DNA of 64,000 nucleotides from Isoetes taiwanensis (Eukaryota; Streptophyta; Lycopodiopsida; Isoetales; Isoetaceae). Positions 1 through 11,299 of the stretch are shown one piece after another (the first letter of the stretch is position 1; each line of letters begins with the position of its first letter). Position numbers and translations under genes: made by a program. The notes under the pieces are model-generated. The model searched no databases. It was not told where the DNA came from and saw nothing but the letters and a program-made list of their open reading frames with translations. The DNA is taken from assembly GCA_021234155.1 (NCBI GenBank), contig JAJEKV010000022.1:1734728-1798727 (forward strand). The letters are read 5' to 3'.

Positions 1-11
1 TAGTCACGGAG

Positions 12-794
12 ATGGGGCACCGCTTGGATAAGGTCCACCAGCAGTGGATGGAAGACATGGCGCAAGCACGGGCTGACATGAAGGGGTTGCTGCAGCAGAT
101 TGTACAAGTCACAAGCATGGCTGGTCGGATAGATGCCAAGGAAAAGGATGTGGAAGTGGTGTGGGGCAGGCTCCAATTCCTTGATGAAGCAAAGGCAGAC
201 AGGCAGGAGATGTCAGGAAGATGCTCACATATAGAGAACCATATGGCCCACTTATAGCAAGAGATGCAGGACCTCCAAATGGAGGTGCAACGAGTCCGAA
301 GTGCACCACAGTCGTCTGCACCAGCACCCCCCATACCAGAGGCCGAGGTGGCTCAGGGAATCAGCGCAGTACCGTGGAGGAGCAAGACATCCGTGCACGC
401 CGCTCAACCTTATTGTGGGGGATTGCCAGGAGGAGCAAGGTGAGGATTTGCGTGTAAGCTTACCACCGGGTACTTGCAAAGCTCCAATTACGATTTGGTT
501 ATCAAGAGTCCAATCAGGGTCGGAGGACCGAGCATGAGACCTCGGCTAGTTAAGTTTGTAGTCTTGGATTGGGAGGCAAAATCTTTGTTGTTGCACCGCA
601 CCAGTCGCTTGAAAGGTACGTCCATATACCTGGATCTGGATCTCACGCCACTGCAACAACGGGAAAGAAGCCAAGAGTTGGTCAAGATAAGAGAGATTCG
701 ACAAGCTGGAGGGGCTGCTGGTTTGGTTAATGGTAAGATGAAGGTATATGTGCCTCCTCGTCGACAGCGATTCGGAGGCAAAGACTTTACCTAA
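12..794 (+). pseudogene. LINE family A ORF1 remnant
   Basis: The first 80 codons (12-257) are rich in Gln, Glu, Lys and Leu and look like the coiled coil that lets LINE ORF1 proteins trimerise. A second stretch (474-794, 106 codons) carries a pattern typical of the RRM-like part of L1 ORF1: basic residues, LLxxTSRLKGTSIYLDLDLTPLQ, then the polar run QRERSQELVKIRE. ORF1 proteins of this kind bind the element RNA in the ribonucleoprotein. The two pieces are in different frames with stops between (about 257-474), so the gene is broken. The assignment rests on motif resemblance only. Confidence 0.5.
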
Positions 795-1149
795 CAACAA
801 GGCGTCAGGGCAGAGCGGTCCAAGGGCATCAGGCTAGGCAGACCAGGGAGAGGGTGGATTGAGGCCTTCCACAACTGCAGCACATCCATCAGGGTCCCGT
901 GAGCAGGCTGCCCGAGTTATTCCAACTGATGGCGCCCTCGTGCACTCGGATGGGTCCACCCGCAATGACGATAGGGAAAGTGTCTTCGCATTGTTTCGGA
1001 ATTGTAGGGGCTTCCGTGGCGCGAAGGGGCGTGGGCTTGAATGGGATCGCGATTGACATGGACATCGTCTTCCCGCAAGAGACATGGGAGTATGAAGGGC
1101 ATTGATTGCCGGACATTCGAGGATATCGCATTTCTCACTTGCTAATGGC

Positions 1150-1900
1150 GCCATGGCAAGCGCGCAGATGCGGTGGAGTGGCTTGCTACTTTAGGGATGC
1201 CTTTAGCATGCAAGATCACACTTGAAGTCCGATGCATTTAACCGCTACATGTGGGTAATGGTATTAGAGCCCGGTCATGTCCCATTGTTTCTTGCTAGCT
1301 GCTACATTCCCCATGCGGGCTCTAAGTTCTACCGGTACATGATGCGGAATACGGATGTCCGTGATCGATAGAGAAGCGTATGATGACATAGACCGCTATA
1401 GACAACGAGGACAAAGCGTTTTTGCTAGGAGATTTCAATGCTCGCGATTTATGATTCGGTCGGTGACCTTCCAAGGTGGCGCTCATGCTGATCCGCTTTG
1501 GCTTGAGGCGGTACCGCTATTCAAGCATACTCGGCACTCTTAGGACATGGTGGCTAGACCATTTTGTACCTGGTCCAGCTCTGCCGGTGTTTTTGACATG
1601 GTAATTTGTAATGGTATGCAGCCGATGGCCACACTCGGGGTGTTACTTGCGGGAGTGATAGGCAAGATGGGGAGCTAGTGTGTTGGATTACCTTCGCCCG
1701 GGTAGCAGCGCTTTGACATGGTTACACTTCTCCATTGGCACAAGCACGGGGGATGAGGAGGTTTTGTCGGATCACTACCCGCTTTATGTCATTAATCAAT
1801 TGGGAGCACTCAATAGTGGAGACACCGCAAAGGGCGTGGAGGGTTACCATACATCCCACGCCATCTATCGGCGGGGACAAGATGAATCTGTGTTGATGCG
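1150..1900 (+). pseudogene. LINE family A APE-type endonuclease remnant
   Basis: No long frame survives, but short frames give the landmarks of an apurinic-endonuclease-like nuclease. A Gly-Asp-Phe-Asn-Ala-Arg motif lies near 1421-1445, and Ser-Asp-His-Tyr-Pro-Leu, the usual C-terminal catalytic SDH motif, near 1767-1785. The distance between them and the position ahead of the RT match LINE ORF2. In an active element this enzyme nicks target DNA for target-primed reverse transcription. Here it is fragmented by many stops and cannot be functional. Confidence 0.55.
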
Positions 1901-2184
1901 GGAGTTAGGGGTTTGATAGCTTCTACACACCGCAAAGGCAGTGTGCATGGCTGGTGAGGGTCTTTGCTGTACTTTGGGGGCTTCCTTTGCAGGTGAAGGG
2001 CCCTCCAAGGAGGGACACCGCGATTTTCCCGAGAACCCGTGGTTTGATGCTTGATTGCAAGGCTCTAAAGAGCCACCCTGGCGCTTGGTCATAGATCCAC
2101 GATTGACCCACAGGCCCCGCAAGACTATAAGCTCTTCCTAAAAGCCAAGAAGGGGAGATACATGGCGAAACCCGAGGGCTTTGT

Positions 2185-3412
2185 TTGACATGCTCATGGC
2201 GAGAGCCAAAAGCTTTTTGGCGTAAGGTGCGCCAGGTGGCTGGTAATGTAAGTGTGGGACAATGGATGCACCACTTGCAGGAGTTATATGACCCCCCAGG
2301 AGCTAATGCAAGGGTCCCGGATCAGGTAGGAGAGGTGCTGCAGCTCACGCGGGAGGATGTCCAGCAGGGTCTCAGGCATCTGGCGAATGGCAAGGCAAAG
2401 GATTTCTGTGGGCCGCAGTCGAATTTGTTGAAATGGGGTGGCCCATCGTGGTAGGGCCCCCGACGGTGATCATTAACTAGGCTCGGCGAGGGGCTCCCCG
2501 TGAGTGGATGGTTAGTAAGGTTGTTCCTGTGCATAAAGCTGGTAATACGGATGAGCCGGCGAATTACCGGATAATTATGGTAAGCTCGCTGTTTGCAAAG
2601 CTCCTGGCAGGGGTGGTGGAGAAGAAACTCACTAAGTGGGTCGAGGAGGCAGGGGTGCGGGCAATTGGCCAGGCAGGCTTTCGCCCCACTCCACGACTGA
2701 CCATATCTTCACTTTGAGAGTGTTGATGGAGGCAAGCCGGAATGCGCGACAGGACTTGTATTGCTGCTTTGTAGATTTTAAGACTGCATATGATACCGTC
2801 CCCAGAGACATGTTGTGGCAGAGGTTGCAAGAATTGCGTGTTCCACAGGAGTTGCAGAATGGGGTGCACCAGTTTTATGATGGGATTTATGCTGCACTGC
2901 CTTATGAAGATCGGCGGGTAGCTAGCACTATGGGAGTTAAGCAGGGCTGCCCGTTGTCTCCAATGCTTTTTGGGTTGTACATTGATGGCTTGGAGACGTG
3001 GATGCAGCACCATGGGGGAGCCGGGGTGCAATTATCTGAGGCGACCTCTGTGAGCCAGTTACTATATGCGGATGATGTAGCTTTGCTAGCCCACACGGCC
3101 AGCAGTATGCAGCAGCATTTGGATGCCCTCAGTGGGTTCTATGGGGCAACGGGAATGACAGTGAACTTGCACAAAACTAAGCTTCTCGCGATCCTGTCCT
3201 CGCAACACCCTATCCCGAAAGTTATATTGGGGGGGAGGAAGTGGAGATGGTGCGGAGCTTCAAGTGTCCGGGAATTGATTTCACTACTAACATGCCGTGG
3301 GATGAGTGTGTGGAGAGGAGAGCCGCGTGATTTGGAAGGCTTTATATGCGTGCAAAATGCGTGTTGCCGGATAGATCTCGTGGATCGGGCGAGGAGAGCA
3401 CACACCGTTTAG
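2185..3412 (+). pseudogene. LINE family A reverse transcriptase remnant
   Basis: This is the clearest domain of the element. In order: KVVPVHKAG followed by an NYRIIMV motif (2515-2580), AGFRP near 2676, VDFKTAYDTVPRDMLWQRL (about 2770-2828), GVKQGCPLSPMLFGLYIDGL (about 2935-2992), and the catalytic LLYADDVALLAH (about 3060-3093). The main frame is 2636-3412, with a frameshift near 2690. The Y-A-D-D box and the preceding QGCPLSP loop are standard for non-LTR RTs. It is truncated by frameshifts on both sides and is a pseudogene. Confidence 0.85.
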
Positions 3413-3429
3413 GGCTTTGGTCGAGTCGG

Positions 3430-4196
3430 TGCTGCTATATGGGGTGGAGGTTTGGGGCCCAAAGCAGTTAGCAAAAATACGTGGGATAGGTTGGAAAGGG
3501 TGCGTAAAGCTTTCTTGACATATAGCTTGGGAGTGAAGGACACCGGCATCAGATCGATTTTGTTGTATGAGATGGGGTTTCGCCTTTACAAAGATTCGCT
3601 ATCGCGCAGCATCTTACTTGCTTCCATAAGGTGGATGGGATGGATGAGCATCGCTTGCCCCCACAAGCCGCGGTTGTTCATGCAGGGCCCCAGCCGGGTG
3701 AAGAGGGTATGGCACGAGCAATCGTATGGGATGGTTTAGGAGGTGGTCTATGGATTACCAACGGATGGTGGCACCGGCGCATTTCGGCGCGCGTGAGAAT
3801 GGACAATTGGATGCGGGCTATGCCGCCACCCCGTGGGATGCCTCTACTCTTGCAAAGCCCAAGACAGAGCACTATCACGCCGATTAATCCCGCCTTGAGC
3901 ATGGACCCCATCAAGATTTGAAAGCACATATCTCGCGGAAGAAACGGAGAGCTATTGCTGCCATAAGGACAGTTCCCATTACCTCGTAATTGAAACAGTC
4001 GTTGGGGGTGAATGGCGGCACGGGATCCCTGTGGGAGGAGAGGATATGTCGGTGTTGTGAGATGCACATGATAGAGGATGAGCACCATGCCCTCGGTGGC
4101 GGTGCAAAGATATGCCCATGTCCGAAAGCAAAGGCACACATCGATCTTAGATGCTCGACACACCGCTACATCAGTTACTCGCATCACCTATGGTAG
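3430..4196 (+). pseudogene. LINE family A C-terminal region with Cys/His motif
   Basis: This region follows the RT and continues ORF2 in several frames (3452-3739, 3631-3921, 3990-4196). Near 4050-4090 it encodes a cysteine/histidine cluster of the form RICRCCEMHMIEDEHHAL. The better-preserved inverted copy at 6647-7276 has RICQCCEMHVIEDEHHALQR followed by a downstream Cys. Such CxxC...H...C clusters are common after LINE RT domains (zf-RVT-like) and probably bind nucleic acid. It is decayed. Confidence 0.55.
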
Positions 4197-4436
4197 CACG
4201 ACTGGGAGCTTACATCCTGCAGATTTCGGCCGTCAGACTTGCTCTTCGGGGGCATGGTATTTGAGAGCCTACTGTTAGGGTTTTTCCTCCCAAGTGGGGG
4301 TTTTTTCATCCCGATAGTAGGGTTTTACTGTACAGTTACATTGTTTGTTTTTGGTGTTGGGGTTTTTGGCTTTTTTGCCTGTTCTCTGCATGTACCGTCT
4401 CATAGGCCTCTGGCCTTCGTGGACGTTAAAATAAAC

Positions 4437-4462
4437 TTCCTTCCTTCCTTCCTTCCTTCCTT
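4437..4462 (+). repeat. (TTCC)n microsatellite tail of LINE family A
   Basis: About six TTCC units close the element immediately after the terminal GTGGACGTTAAAATAAAC block. The inverted copy carries the same tail as GGAA units at about 6448-6474. A simple-repeat tail instead of poly(A) is known in some LINE clades and marks the 3' end used for target-primed integration. Confidence 0.85.
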
Positions 4463-4605
4463 AAAACCTTAGGGAAAATCGTATTTCATATTTCAAAATC
4501 ATAGGTGCCTCCAATCATAAATGACTATAAGCGAAATGAGAGGTGCCCAGAGGCCCCCAACATACGATCTGGGTCGTAGGATCAACGAATCTGATGACTG
4601 GTTGT
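4463..4605 (-). repeat. Fragment of SINE-like repeat
   Basis: On the minus strand this matches the body of the SINE-like unit found in tandem at 41420-42492 and 53609-54075. The shared parts include a TCGTATGTTGGGGGCCTCTGGG-like block, the CACCTCTCATTTCGCTTATAG block and the GAAATACGATTTTCCCTAAGG block. It lacks the tRNA-like head seen in the fuller copies. It abuts the LINE A tail directly. Confidence 0.75.
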
Positions 4606-5727
<1,122 letters not shown>

Positions 5728-5900
5728 GTAGATAAAAGGCTTTGCCTTTTATTAACCTCCGCTTTTAACTCCTAAGGATCCACACCTTGTATTAACTAAA
5801 TAATATATGTCTGGTTGCAAGGTTAGGCCTAGATATTTATGTCCTACTTTCTCTTTCTCTTCCTCCACACAGCCACTCCCCCAAGCACCACCATATCAAT
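5728..5900 (-). repeat. Partial LTR copy (family of the 8889-9628 LTR)
   Basis: This shares about 170 bases with 9440-9632 in the same orientation. The match runs from GATAAAAGGCTTTGCCTTTT through CTCCTAAGGATCCACAC and the CTTTCTCTTTCTCTT pyrimidine run to CACCACCATATCAAT. The longer copy is interpreted as an LTR read on the minus strand, so this is probably a fragment of the LTR start. Similarity stops on both sides. Confidence 0.6.
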
Positions 5901-6447
5901 TTCTCCATGATCGTCTTCGATCAAGAAATTATATGGCAAATTTAACACAACAAAATTCATTGCAATCCTAATTGAGTCCACAATTAGAAATATTCAAGTC
6001 CCACCCATTAGGCTAAAAATTCGGCCAGCCCTTAAGGCTAAAAATTTACAAGACAAACTATGATGTTGGAGTCATAATAGTTGTCTCAAGATATACGTTA
6101 AACATGCTTTATGGATATAGAGGATCAGAATCAAACAAATATATTACAATTTCTTAAGAATCAAGATTTTTGGCTATATGAAAAAGTATTTTGAAAGGAG
6201 CTCCTTAGGATTCCCTAAAGCAATCTTAACTCAAATATTCAAAAGTTGACTTTTAGGTTTGGAAAAAGTATCGGCTTAAGAAAATTTCATTGTAACCACT
6301 GAAGAACACTCTCCAGCAACAAACCAAATTTAAGGATTTAGGATTCACGAATAGGCTTAGAAAGTGGTCTGGATTCTGGAAACCTGCAAACAAGGCATAT
6401 GGCTTATAACATAATAGAATAGAATAAATATCTAAAAGTTGTCTACT
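5901..6447. other. No recognisable feature
   Basis: AT-rich sequence without a meaningful open frame or repeat match to the rest of the window. It separates an LTR fragment from an inverted LINE copy. Confidence 0.4.
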
Positions 6448-7286
6448 GAAGGAAGGAAGGAAGGAAGGAAGGAAGTTTATTTTAACGTCCACGGAGGCCA
6501 GAGGCCTATGAGACGGTACATGCAGAGAACAGGCAAAAAAGCCAAAAACCCCAACACCAAAAACAAACAATGTAACTGTACAGTAGAACCCTACTACAGG
6601 GATGAAAAAACCCCCACTTGGGACGAAAAACCCTAACAGTAGGCTCTCAAATACCATGCCCCCGAAGAGCAAGTCTGACGGCCGAAATCTGCAGGATGTA
6701 AGCTCCCAGTCGCGCTACCATAGGTGATGCGAGTAACTGATGTAGCGGTGTGTCAGAGCATCTAAGATCAATTGTGCACCGCCGGACATGGGCATATGCT
6801 GGGCACCGTTGGAGGGCATGGTGCTCATCCTCTATCACGTGCATCTCACAACACTGACATATCCTCTCCTCCCTGGGGATCCCGTGCCCGCCATTCACCC
6901 CCCAACGACCTGTTTCAATTCTGAGGTAATGGGAACCTGTCCTTATGGCAGCAATAGCTCTCCGTTTCTTCACAGAGATGTGTGCTTTTAAGTACCGATG
7001 GGGTCCATGCTCAAGGCCGAGATTAATCTGAGCGTGATAGTGCTCTGTCCTGAGCTTTGCAAGAGTAGAGGCATCCCACCGGGTGGCAGCATAGCCCGCA
7101 TCCAATTGCCCATTCTGCGCATCAGAACCTGCCAGTGCCACCATCTGTTGGTAATCCATAGACCACCTCCTAAACCATCCCTTACAGTGCTCGTGCCATA
7201 CCCTCTTCAGCCGCTGGGGGCCCTGCATTAACAACACCGCCTGTGGGGGCAAGCGATGCTCATCCATCCCATCCACCTTATTGAAG
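6448..7286 (-). mobile_element. 5'-truncated LINE family A copy, inverted
   Basis: The reverse complement matches 3620-4462 along its full length: the same post-RT coding region, Cys/His cluster, 3' untranslated region and (TTCC)n tail. The 5' end lies near 7286, a typical truncation product of target-primed reverse transcription. Its coding frame (6647-7276, 209 codons) is more intact than that of the longer copy, so the two did not decay together. With 3620-4462 it forms a large inverted repeat with a spacer of about 2 kb. Confidence 0.85.
6647..7276 (-). pseudogene. LINE family A ORF2 C-terminus
   Basis: A single 209-codon frame covers the end of ORF2. It starts in the MDGMDEHRLPPQA region, includes WRRWSMDYQQMVALAG-like sequence, KKRRAIAAIRTGSHYL, and the cysteine/histidine cluster ICQCCEMHVIEDEHHALQRC. 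It has no RT and no start of its own, so it is a truncated fragment, not a gene. It gives the best reading of a protein segment that is frame-broken at 3630-4190. Confidence 0.7.
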
Positions 7287-7551
7287 GAGCATGGCTCATT
7301 CTAGTATTCGATTCATTGAAGCTAAAAACAATGTCGGACGTGTCTCGAAACTATTTGTTGATGATCATTGCAAATTGTTGCTAAAGTGCCCTCTCAGATT
7401 CTAGGTTGAATACATTGTAGAAGGGTTTCCTTAAGTGAATCACACTGTAACAAAGTAGATCTGTCTCTGACATGCAGCCACGAAAAATAATTTTTTGCAT
7501 CTTTGTATTTTTTGCAAATATTTCTTCATTTATTCTATATTCCATGCTCTT

Positions 7552-7815
7552 CTACAGGTTCGTACCATCAAAGTTCTGATGGTCAGGATGCCGAAGAAGC
7601 ATGACTTCATCAGAGAAACTTACTTCATCAAACTTTTTTCTTTTGATACAGACCCCAGGAGTATTACGCAAACATCTCATTGAAGCTATACAAGCTAACC
7701 TGGCTTTCGTAAATATAGGGTAATGTCTAATATTGAAGGGATGATCCTTAATTCCAGTATCAGCAACTCTGATTTTCTGTGCACGTCGAATCATCACCCC
7801 AAATTTTCTAAGCAT
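7552..7815 (-). pseudogene. Conserved-looking exon fragment, unknown
   Basis: An 87-codon minus-strand frame rich in Arg, Lys and Ile: MLRKFGVMIRRAQKIRV, TGIKDHPFNIRHYPIF, ARLACIASMRCLRNTPGVC. The composition looks coding. With the 8103-8484 frame on the same strand it could belong to one split gene. The pair weakly recalls the N-terminal region of QRICH1/ZMYM/Crypton-type (DUF3504) proteins, but that is a tentative memory match. The joining intron could not be resolved in phase. No function is claimed. Confidence 0.35.
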
Positions 7816-8102
7816 ATCCTATAACTTGTACCCAAAAAAGTAATTGTAAGAAAAGAGAAATGTTACACAGAGATAAAGTAATAAATTATTTAAACAACTA
7901 CATTAGAATAGGAAAACCTATAAAAAACTATAGAGCTGCAAGTAGTCTAAGGAAATAAAATTAACCTATATAAACCTATAACTAGTCTAACCTATAAACT
8001 AGTCTAACCTGTAAACTAGTCTAACGTGTAAACTAGTGTAAATTAGAAAATAAAATAAAGGAAACTATAAATCTGTAACTACTCTAACCTGCAACTAGTC
8101 AA

Positions 8103-8484
8103 ACACTTACAATTTGGTTGGGAACATCTTGCCATGAAGTTTGATAACTTGCATGATAAATTCTTCAAGCATTCCATCAAATTCTCGCTTATCCAACTCT
8201 TCAATCCATTTTGAAGGATCCAAACCATGATGTTTACGCCACCCATCGAACCTCTTCCTTGCCCAATCAAACTTACTCTTGCACTTGTTGATGCCACCCT
8301 TATTAACTTCTTTCACAAGATTTTGGTCCAATTCAAGAAATGGCACACTCTTCCCTTTCCTTTTTTTAGATTCTTTACTGCCATTTTGCACACCAGCAGG
8401 ATCTAGAATTACTCTCATCCCGCAAGCCACTCTGGATGCCATCCTGCAACCCATTTTGCAAGCAGAGTCTATCATTATCATCAT
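8103..8484 (-). pseudogene. Exon-like frame, possible Crypton/DUF3504-related N-terminus
   Basis: A 125-codon frame. The first third contains Met/Cys/Arg-rich sequence and a basic stretch (KESKKRKGKSV). The second half is highly polar and predicted helical: NKCKSKFDWARKRFDGWRKH, WIEELDKREFDGMLEEF, IKLHGKMFP. This spacing of a Trp-rich basic helix, an acidic helix and GxxFP recalls the N-terminal helical domain preceding Crypton-type tyrosine recombinases. No recombinase core (R...HxxR...Y) is visible nearby. A good 5' splice site, GTAAGT, follows at 8110-8105 (minus strand), supporting an exon end there. Confidence 0.35.
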
Positions 8485-8621
8485 CTCCTAAAAGATATCA
8501 CGGTAGAAGATGTAGGTCAAAAATTAATTGGCTGCATCGGATTGTGTTGCAAGAAACTCAGAACTTCTGATCTAGCTACTTAGATTTTTTAATTCTAAAC
8601 TCTATTTATGAAAAATAGAAT

Positions 8622-8790
8622 AGAATAGAATAGATTTTTTTAACGTCCACGGAGACCAATAGGTCATGGGACCCATACAATGGGCTAGTACAATCATTAC
8701 TACTAGGATTAAAAAACCCCTGCCTCGAAAGGTTTTCAAGGGAAAAACCTTTGCAGTAATGATGATACTAGACAAGGGGAGATAATGACT
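8622..8790 (-). mobile_element. LINE 3' tail with (TATTC)n
   Basis: Read on the minus strand, this ends with a block of the form GGGTCCCATGACCTATTGG, then GTCTCCGTGGACGTTAAAA, then TATTC repeats. The same terminal block occurs at 14213-14350 and 27885-28035 and, with a TTCC tail, at 4400-4462. Upstream lies an AAACC/GGTTT-rich hairpin-like stretch around 8705-8755. Only the 3' end is present, so this is a strongly 5'-truncated LINE or a non-autonomous relative. Confidence 0.65.
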
Positions 8791-8869
8791 ACTGAGGGCT
8801 CAGTAATTGCAGACGTTTAAAAAATGATAGCAAGTATTCAAACTTTATCCACGGGTTCCTGAAGAGACC

Positions 8870-8886
8870 AAAAAGCACTGATACCA
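8870..8886 (-). other. Probable primer-binding site (tRNA-iMet type)
   Basis: On the minus strand, directly after the inferred LTR end at 8889, the sequence reads TTGGTATCAGTGC. The usual plant PBS complementary to initiator tRNA-Met is TGGTATCAGAGC. A two-base spacer separates it from the terminal CA, as expected. Internal sequence is lost within about 100 bases, where the LINE tail at 8622-8790 begins. Confidence 0.5.
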
Positions 8887-8888
8887 AT

Positions 8889-9628
8889 TGGATACGAATT
8901 TGTATTCTCCAGAGCAATTCTGCAAAACAATCATCAATAAATAAGACAAATAAGTCCAAATCCACCCCTTAAGGGCAAAGCTCACCACCCAATCAGGCTG
9001 TCTTGAGGAAGAGAATTCCAGAGAAAGATTGAGTTTTGGAAAAGTATGGCTTAATGTAAAATTAATTAAGCACTAGAGCACCATCTAGCACTGCACAGAG
9101 AATTCCACAAAAGATTATCTCAGAAAGTATTTCACGAGGTAAGGATAACAGATTAGCTGAGGTCCAAGAAATTGGTGATAGATAGCCTTCTGATCTTTGG
9201 ATCGGGTTCGTCTATTGTTGCCAACCTCCGAAATTAGCTATTGAAGCCGAGATGTTGAAGTGCCGGTCCAAGAGCTACTGCAACAGCCAGAAGTCGTCGC
9301 CAAGTTGTCGTAGATGATCGCCAGATACTTCCCCTGTCCCGACCATCTATTCGCAGCCTCCTTTTATAGTGGTCGAGGCCTTTAAAAAGGTCCGTTGTTT
9401 TAAGATAATCTTCTTCTTTTCCTAAGGGTTTAAAACATTATAATAGATAAAAGGCTTTGCCTTTTGTTAACCTCCACTTTTAACTCCTAAGGATCCACAC
9501 TAGATTGAACCTTGTCTTGTATTAACTTATTAATAGATGTTTGGCTGCAAGGTTAGGCTTAGATATTTCTGTCCTTCTTTCTCTTTCTCTTGCTCCACAC
9601 AGCCACTTCCCCGAGCACCACCATATCA
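8889..9628 (-). mobile_element. LTR of a retrotransposon (minus strand)
   Basis: About 740 bp, reading TG...CA on the minus strand and followed by a tRNA-iMet-like PBS. It contains a TATA-like CACTATAAAAGGAGG (about 9360-9375). A second copy on the plus strand covers about 56280-56935 with the same TATA block, the GCGAATAGATGGTCGGGACAGG block and the ATAATCTTTTGTGGAATTCTC block. A partial copy is at 5728-5900. The exact start is uncertain because similarity with the 5.7-kb copy runs slightly beyond it. Superfamily unknown, as no coding region is attached. Confidence 0.55.
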
Positions 9629-9649
9629 ATATATCTCTCCTGGATCCAT

Positions 9650-9815
9650 AGTTACCGGGAACGCCGTTCCAAACGCGTTCCCTTTCCGGAACGCGTTCCC
9701 TAGGGTTCTACGTTCCCGGAACGCGAAGTTCCAGTTCCGGACGGTTTGTTACCGGGAACGCCGTTCCGAACGCCGTTCCCATCTTTGGAAACGACGTTCC
9801 TGATAAGTTCCCAAA
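9650..9815. repeat. Cluster of GAACG/CGTTC palindromic repeats
   Basis: A CpG-rich island of short inverted motifs in AT-rich DNA. GTTACCGGGAACGCCGTTCC occurs twice (about 9650 and 9748). Between the copies lie GGAACGCGTTCC-type palindromes and variants such as TTCCCGGAACGCGAAG. It ends beside an A12 run at about 9815. The motif density is far above chance. It may be the terminal part of a mobile element, a recombination hot spot or a protein-binding array. Confidence 0.7.
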
Positions 9816-11299
9816 AAAAAAAAAAATCAATGGTTTATAGTTCATTTTTCTCCTTCTTTGCTTCTTTTTTTGGCTGGATCAGGTGGCATCTAACGGATGT
9901 TAAGAATACTCCTCTTTTCATTGTAAAAACACTTCCCCGAGGTATATGTCCCAAGCAAAGGAAGTCCTATGATATAAGCCTACAAGGAAAGCTCAGGCCT
10001 CTATAAAGAAAGCTCACCCTTTATAGAATTCTAACTAGATCAAAGAATGTAGGCAAGCCAAGTCAAGGTGTAATGCAAGTTGGTTAAACCCATAGTAAAC
10101 AAAAGAAGGGGACAAATGCTATGGTTGCCCATATGATTTGTCATGAGGGAATATATCTTTTGGAACTAACTAAAGTTCATACTGTGGACGACATTCTTAG
10201 CAGTTACTCAACCTTCAATATAATTAAAACATAATGAGTCTTCACTCTTCTTCGAAATCATGACCTATCTCCTCTACCTACAATTCCAAAGGGAGTCAAC
10301 TCAACCATGCCTTCCGTGTTTCTACATTGGCAAGGATTTTTTTCATACCATTTAAATTCTTGTTCAAGGTCATATTTTTATCATAGATTCATGTTCATTG
10401 ATTACCCCCAATGTTGTTTTCCATATCATAAGGAAGTGTTGATATAATAAAGTGTTGAGTTTGGATGGTATGTTTAAATTGTGCACTATCAACAATGGTA
10501 ATGGATGTAAAAAAGAAACTACTTTTTCCCAATTTTCTTATTCCTAGCTTTGTGATCCTTGCTAAATGCGCCTTGGAAAGGTCTATGGAATAGATGTAGA
10601 AATTTCATGATGTTTCATCATGGGCATCAAAGTTGTAATTTGAATGTCGAAGCTTATGTTGTAGAGTTCGTACATAATGTTCAGTAAGAGTTGTGCCAAG
10701 TATTGTTATTGTTCACTTCATAAGTGGATTTCCTTATTCTAATCCCATTGAGCTATTCAATGCACCGATTATTCAAGCATCATGATAATGTTTCAATGTA
10801 GGGGCATCAACTCTATAAGCTGCATTTGGTATTTTGATCCCTTATCAGGATATGGGGTCCCAGTCGAATGAGATTAAAAGTTCATTCTCTTTCTCTATGT
10901 TTTCTTTCTTAGAAGAAGGAGAAAGAGCATATTCTGGAATTCGAATAGGGCCCAATAATGACGTGGCGACAGACAGCTTCAAGGAAAACTAGATGACGTA
11001 CAAGGGAATGCCGATTTACCCTATGGGCAGGGTAAATTGACATATTTGTTACGTGAGAGCAGTTTGTATGAATGTAATGTGACTTGTAGAAAAGAATGTA
11101 ATGTAAGATGTGATGAAAAACAGAAAGCAAACTAGGGAAATATTTGCTAGGGGTCCTAATATGACTGGAGTTTGCTAAATTCGTTTTTACTAAGAAGACG
11201 ACTTTGAACAAGTCATAAGTCATAAACGAAAGAGCAGGGAAGGGACTTCGTCTTAACCCCCTTTTAAGACATTCTGCAAAAGAATCGCTGCAGTGCGAA
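9816..11299. other. No recognisable gene; upstream region of the 11300 gene
   Basis: AT-rich sequence with only short frames. No repeat from elsewhere in the window matches it. The last few hundred bases should hold the promoter of the 11300-13530 gene, but I find no convincing TATA box or element pair to mark a transcription start. Confidence 0.4.

Larger units (their letters stand above)
1..4462 (+). mobile_element. Decayed LINE retrotransposon, family A, near full length
   Basis: This is a non-LTR retrotransposon read on the plus strand. Its parts appear in the expected order: a coiled-coil and RRM-like ORF1 (12-794), an APE-type endonuclease (about 1150-1860), a reverse transcriptase (about 2185-3412), and a C-terminal cysteine/histidine region (about 3430-4190). 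A T/G-rich 3' untranslated region follows and ends in a (TTCC)n microsatellite at 4437-4462. Stops and frameshifts interrupt every domain, so it is dead. The 5' end lies at or beyond the window edge. A truncated inverted copy is at 6448-7286 and a more diverged RT fragment at 57000-57770. The clade is uncertain; ORF1 looks L1-like. Confidence 0.85.
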
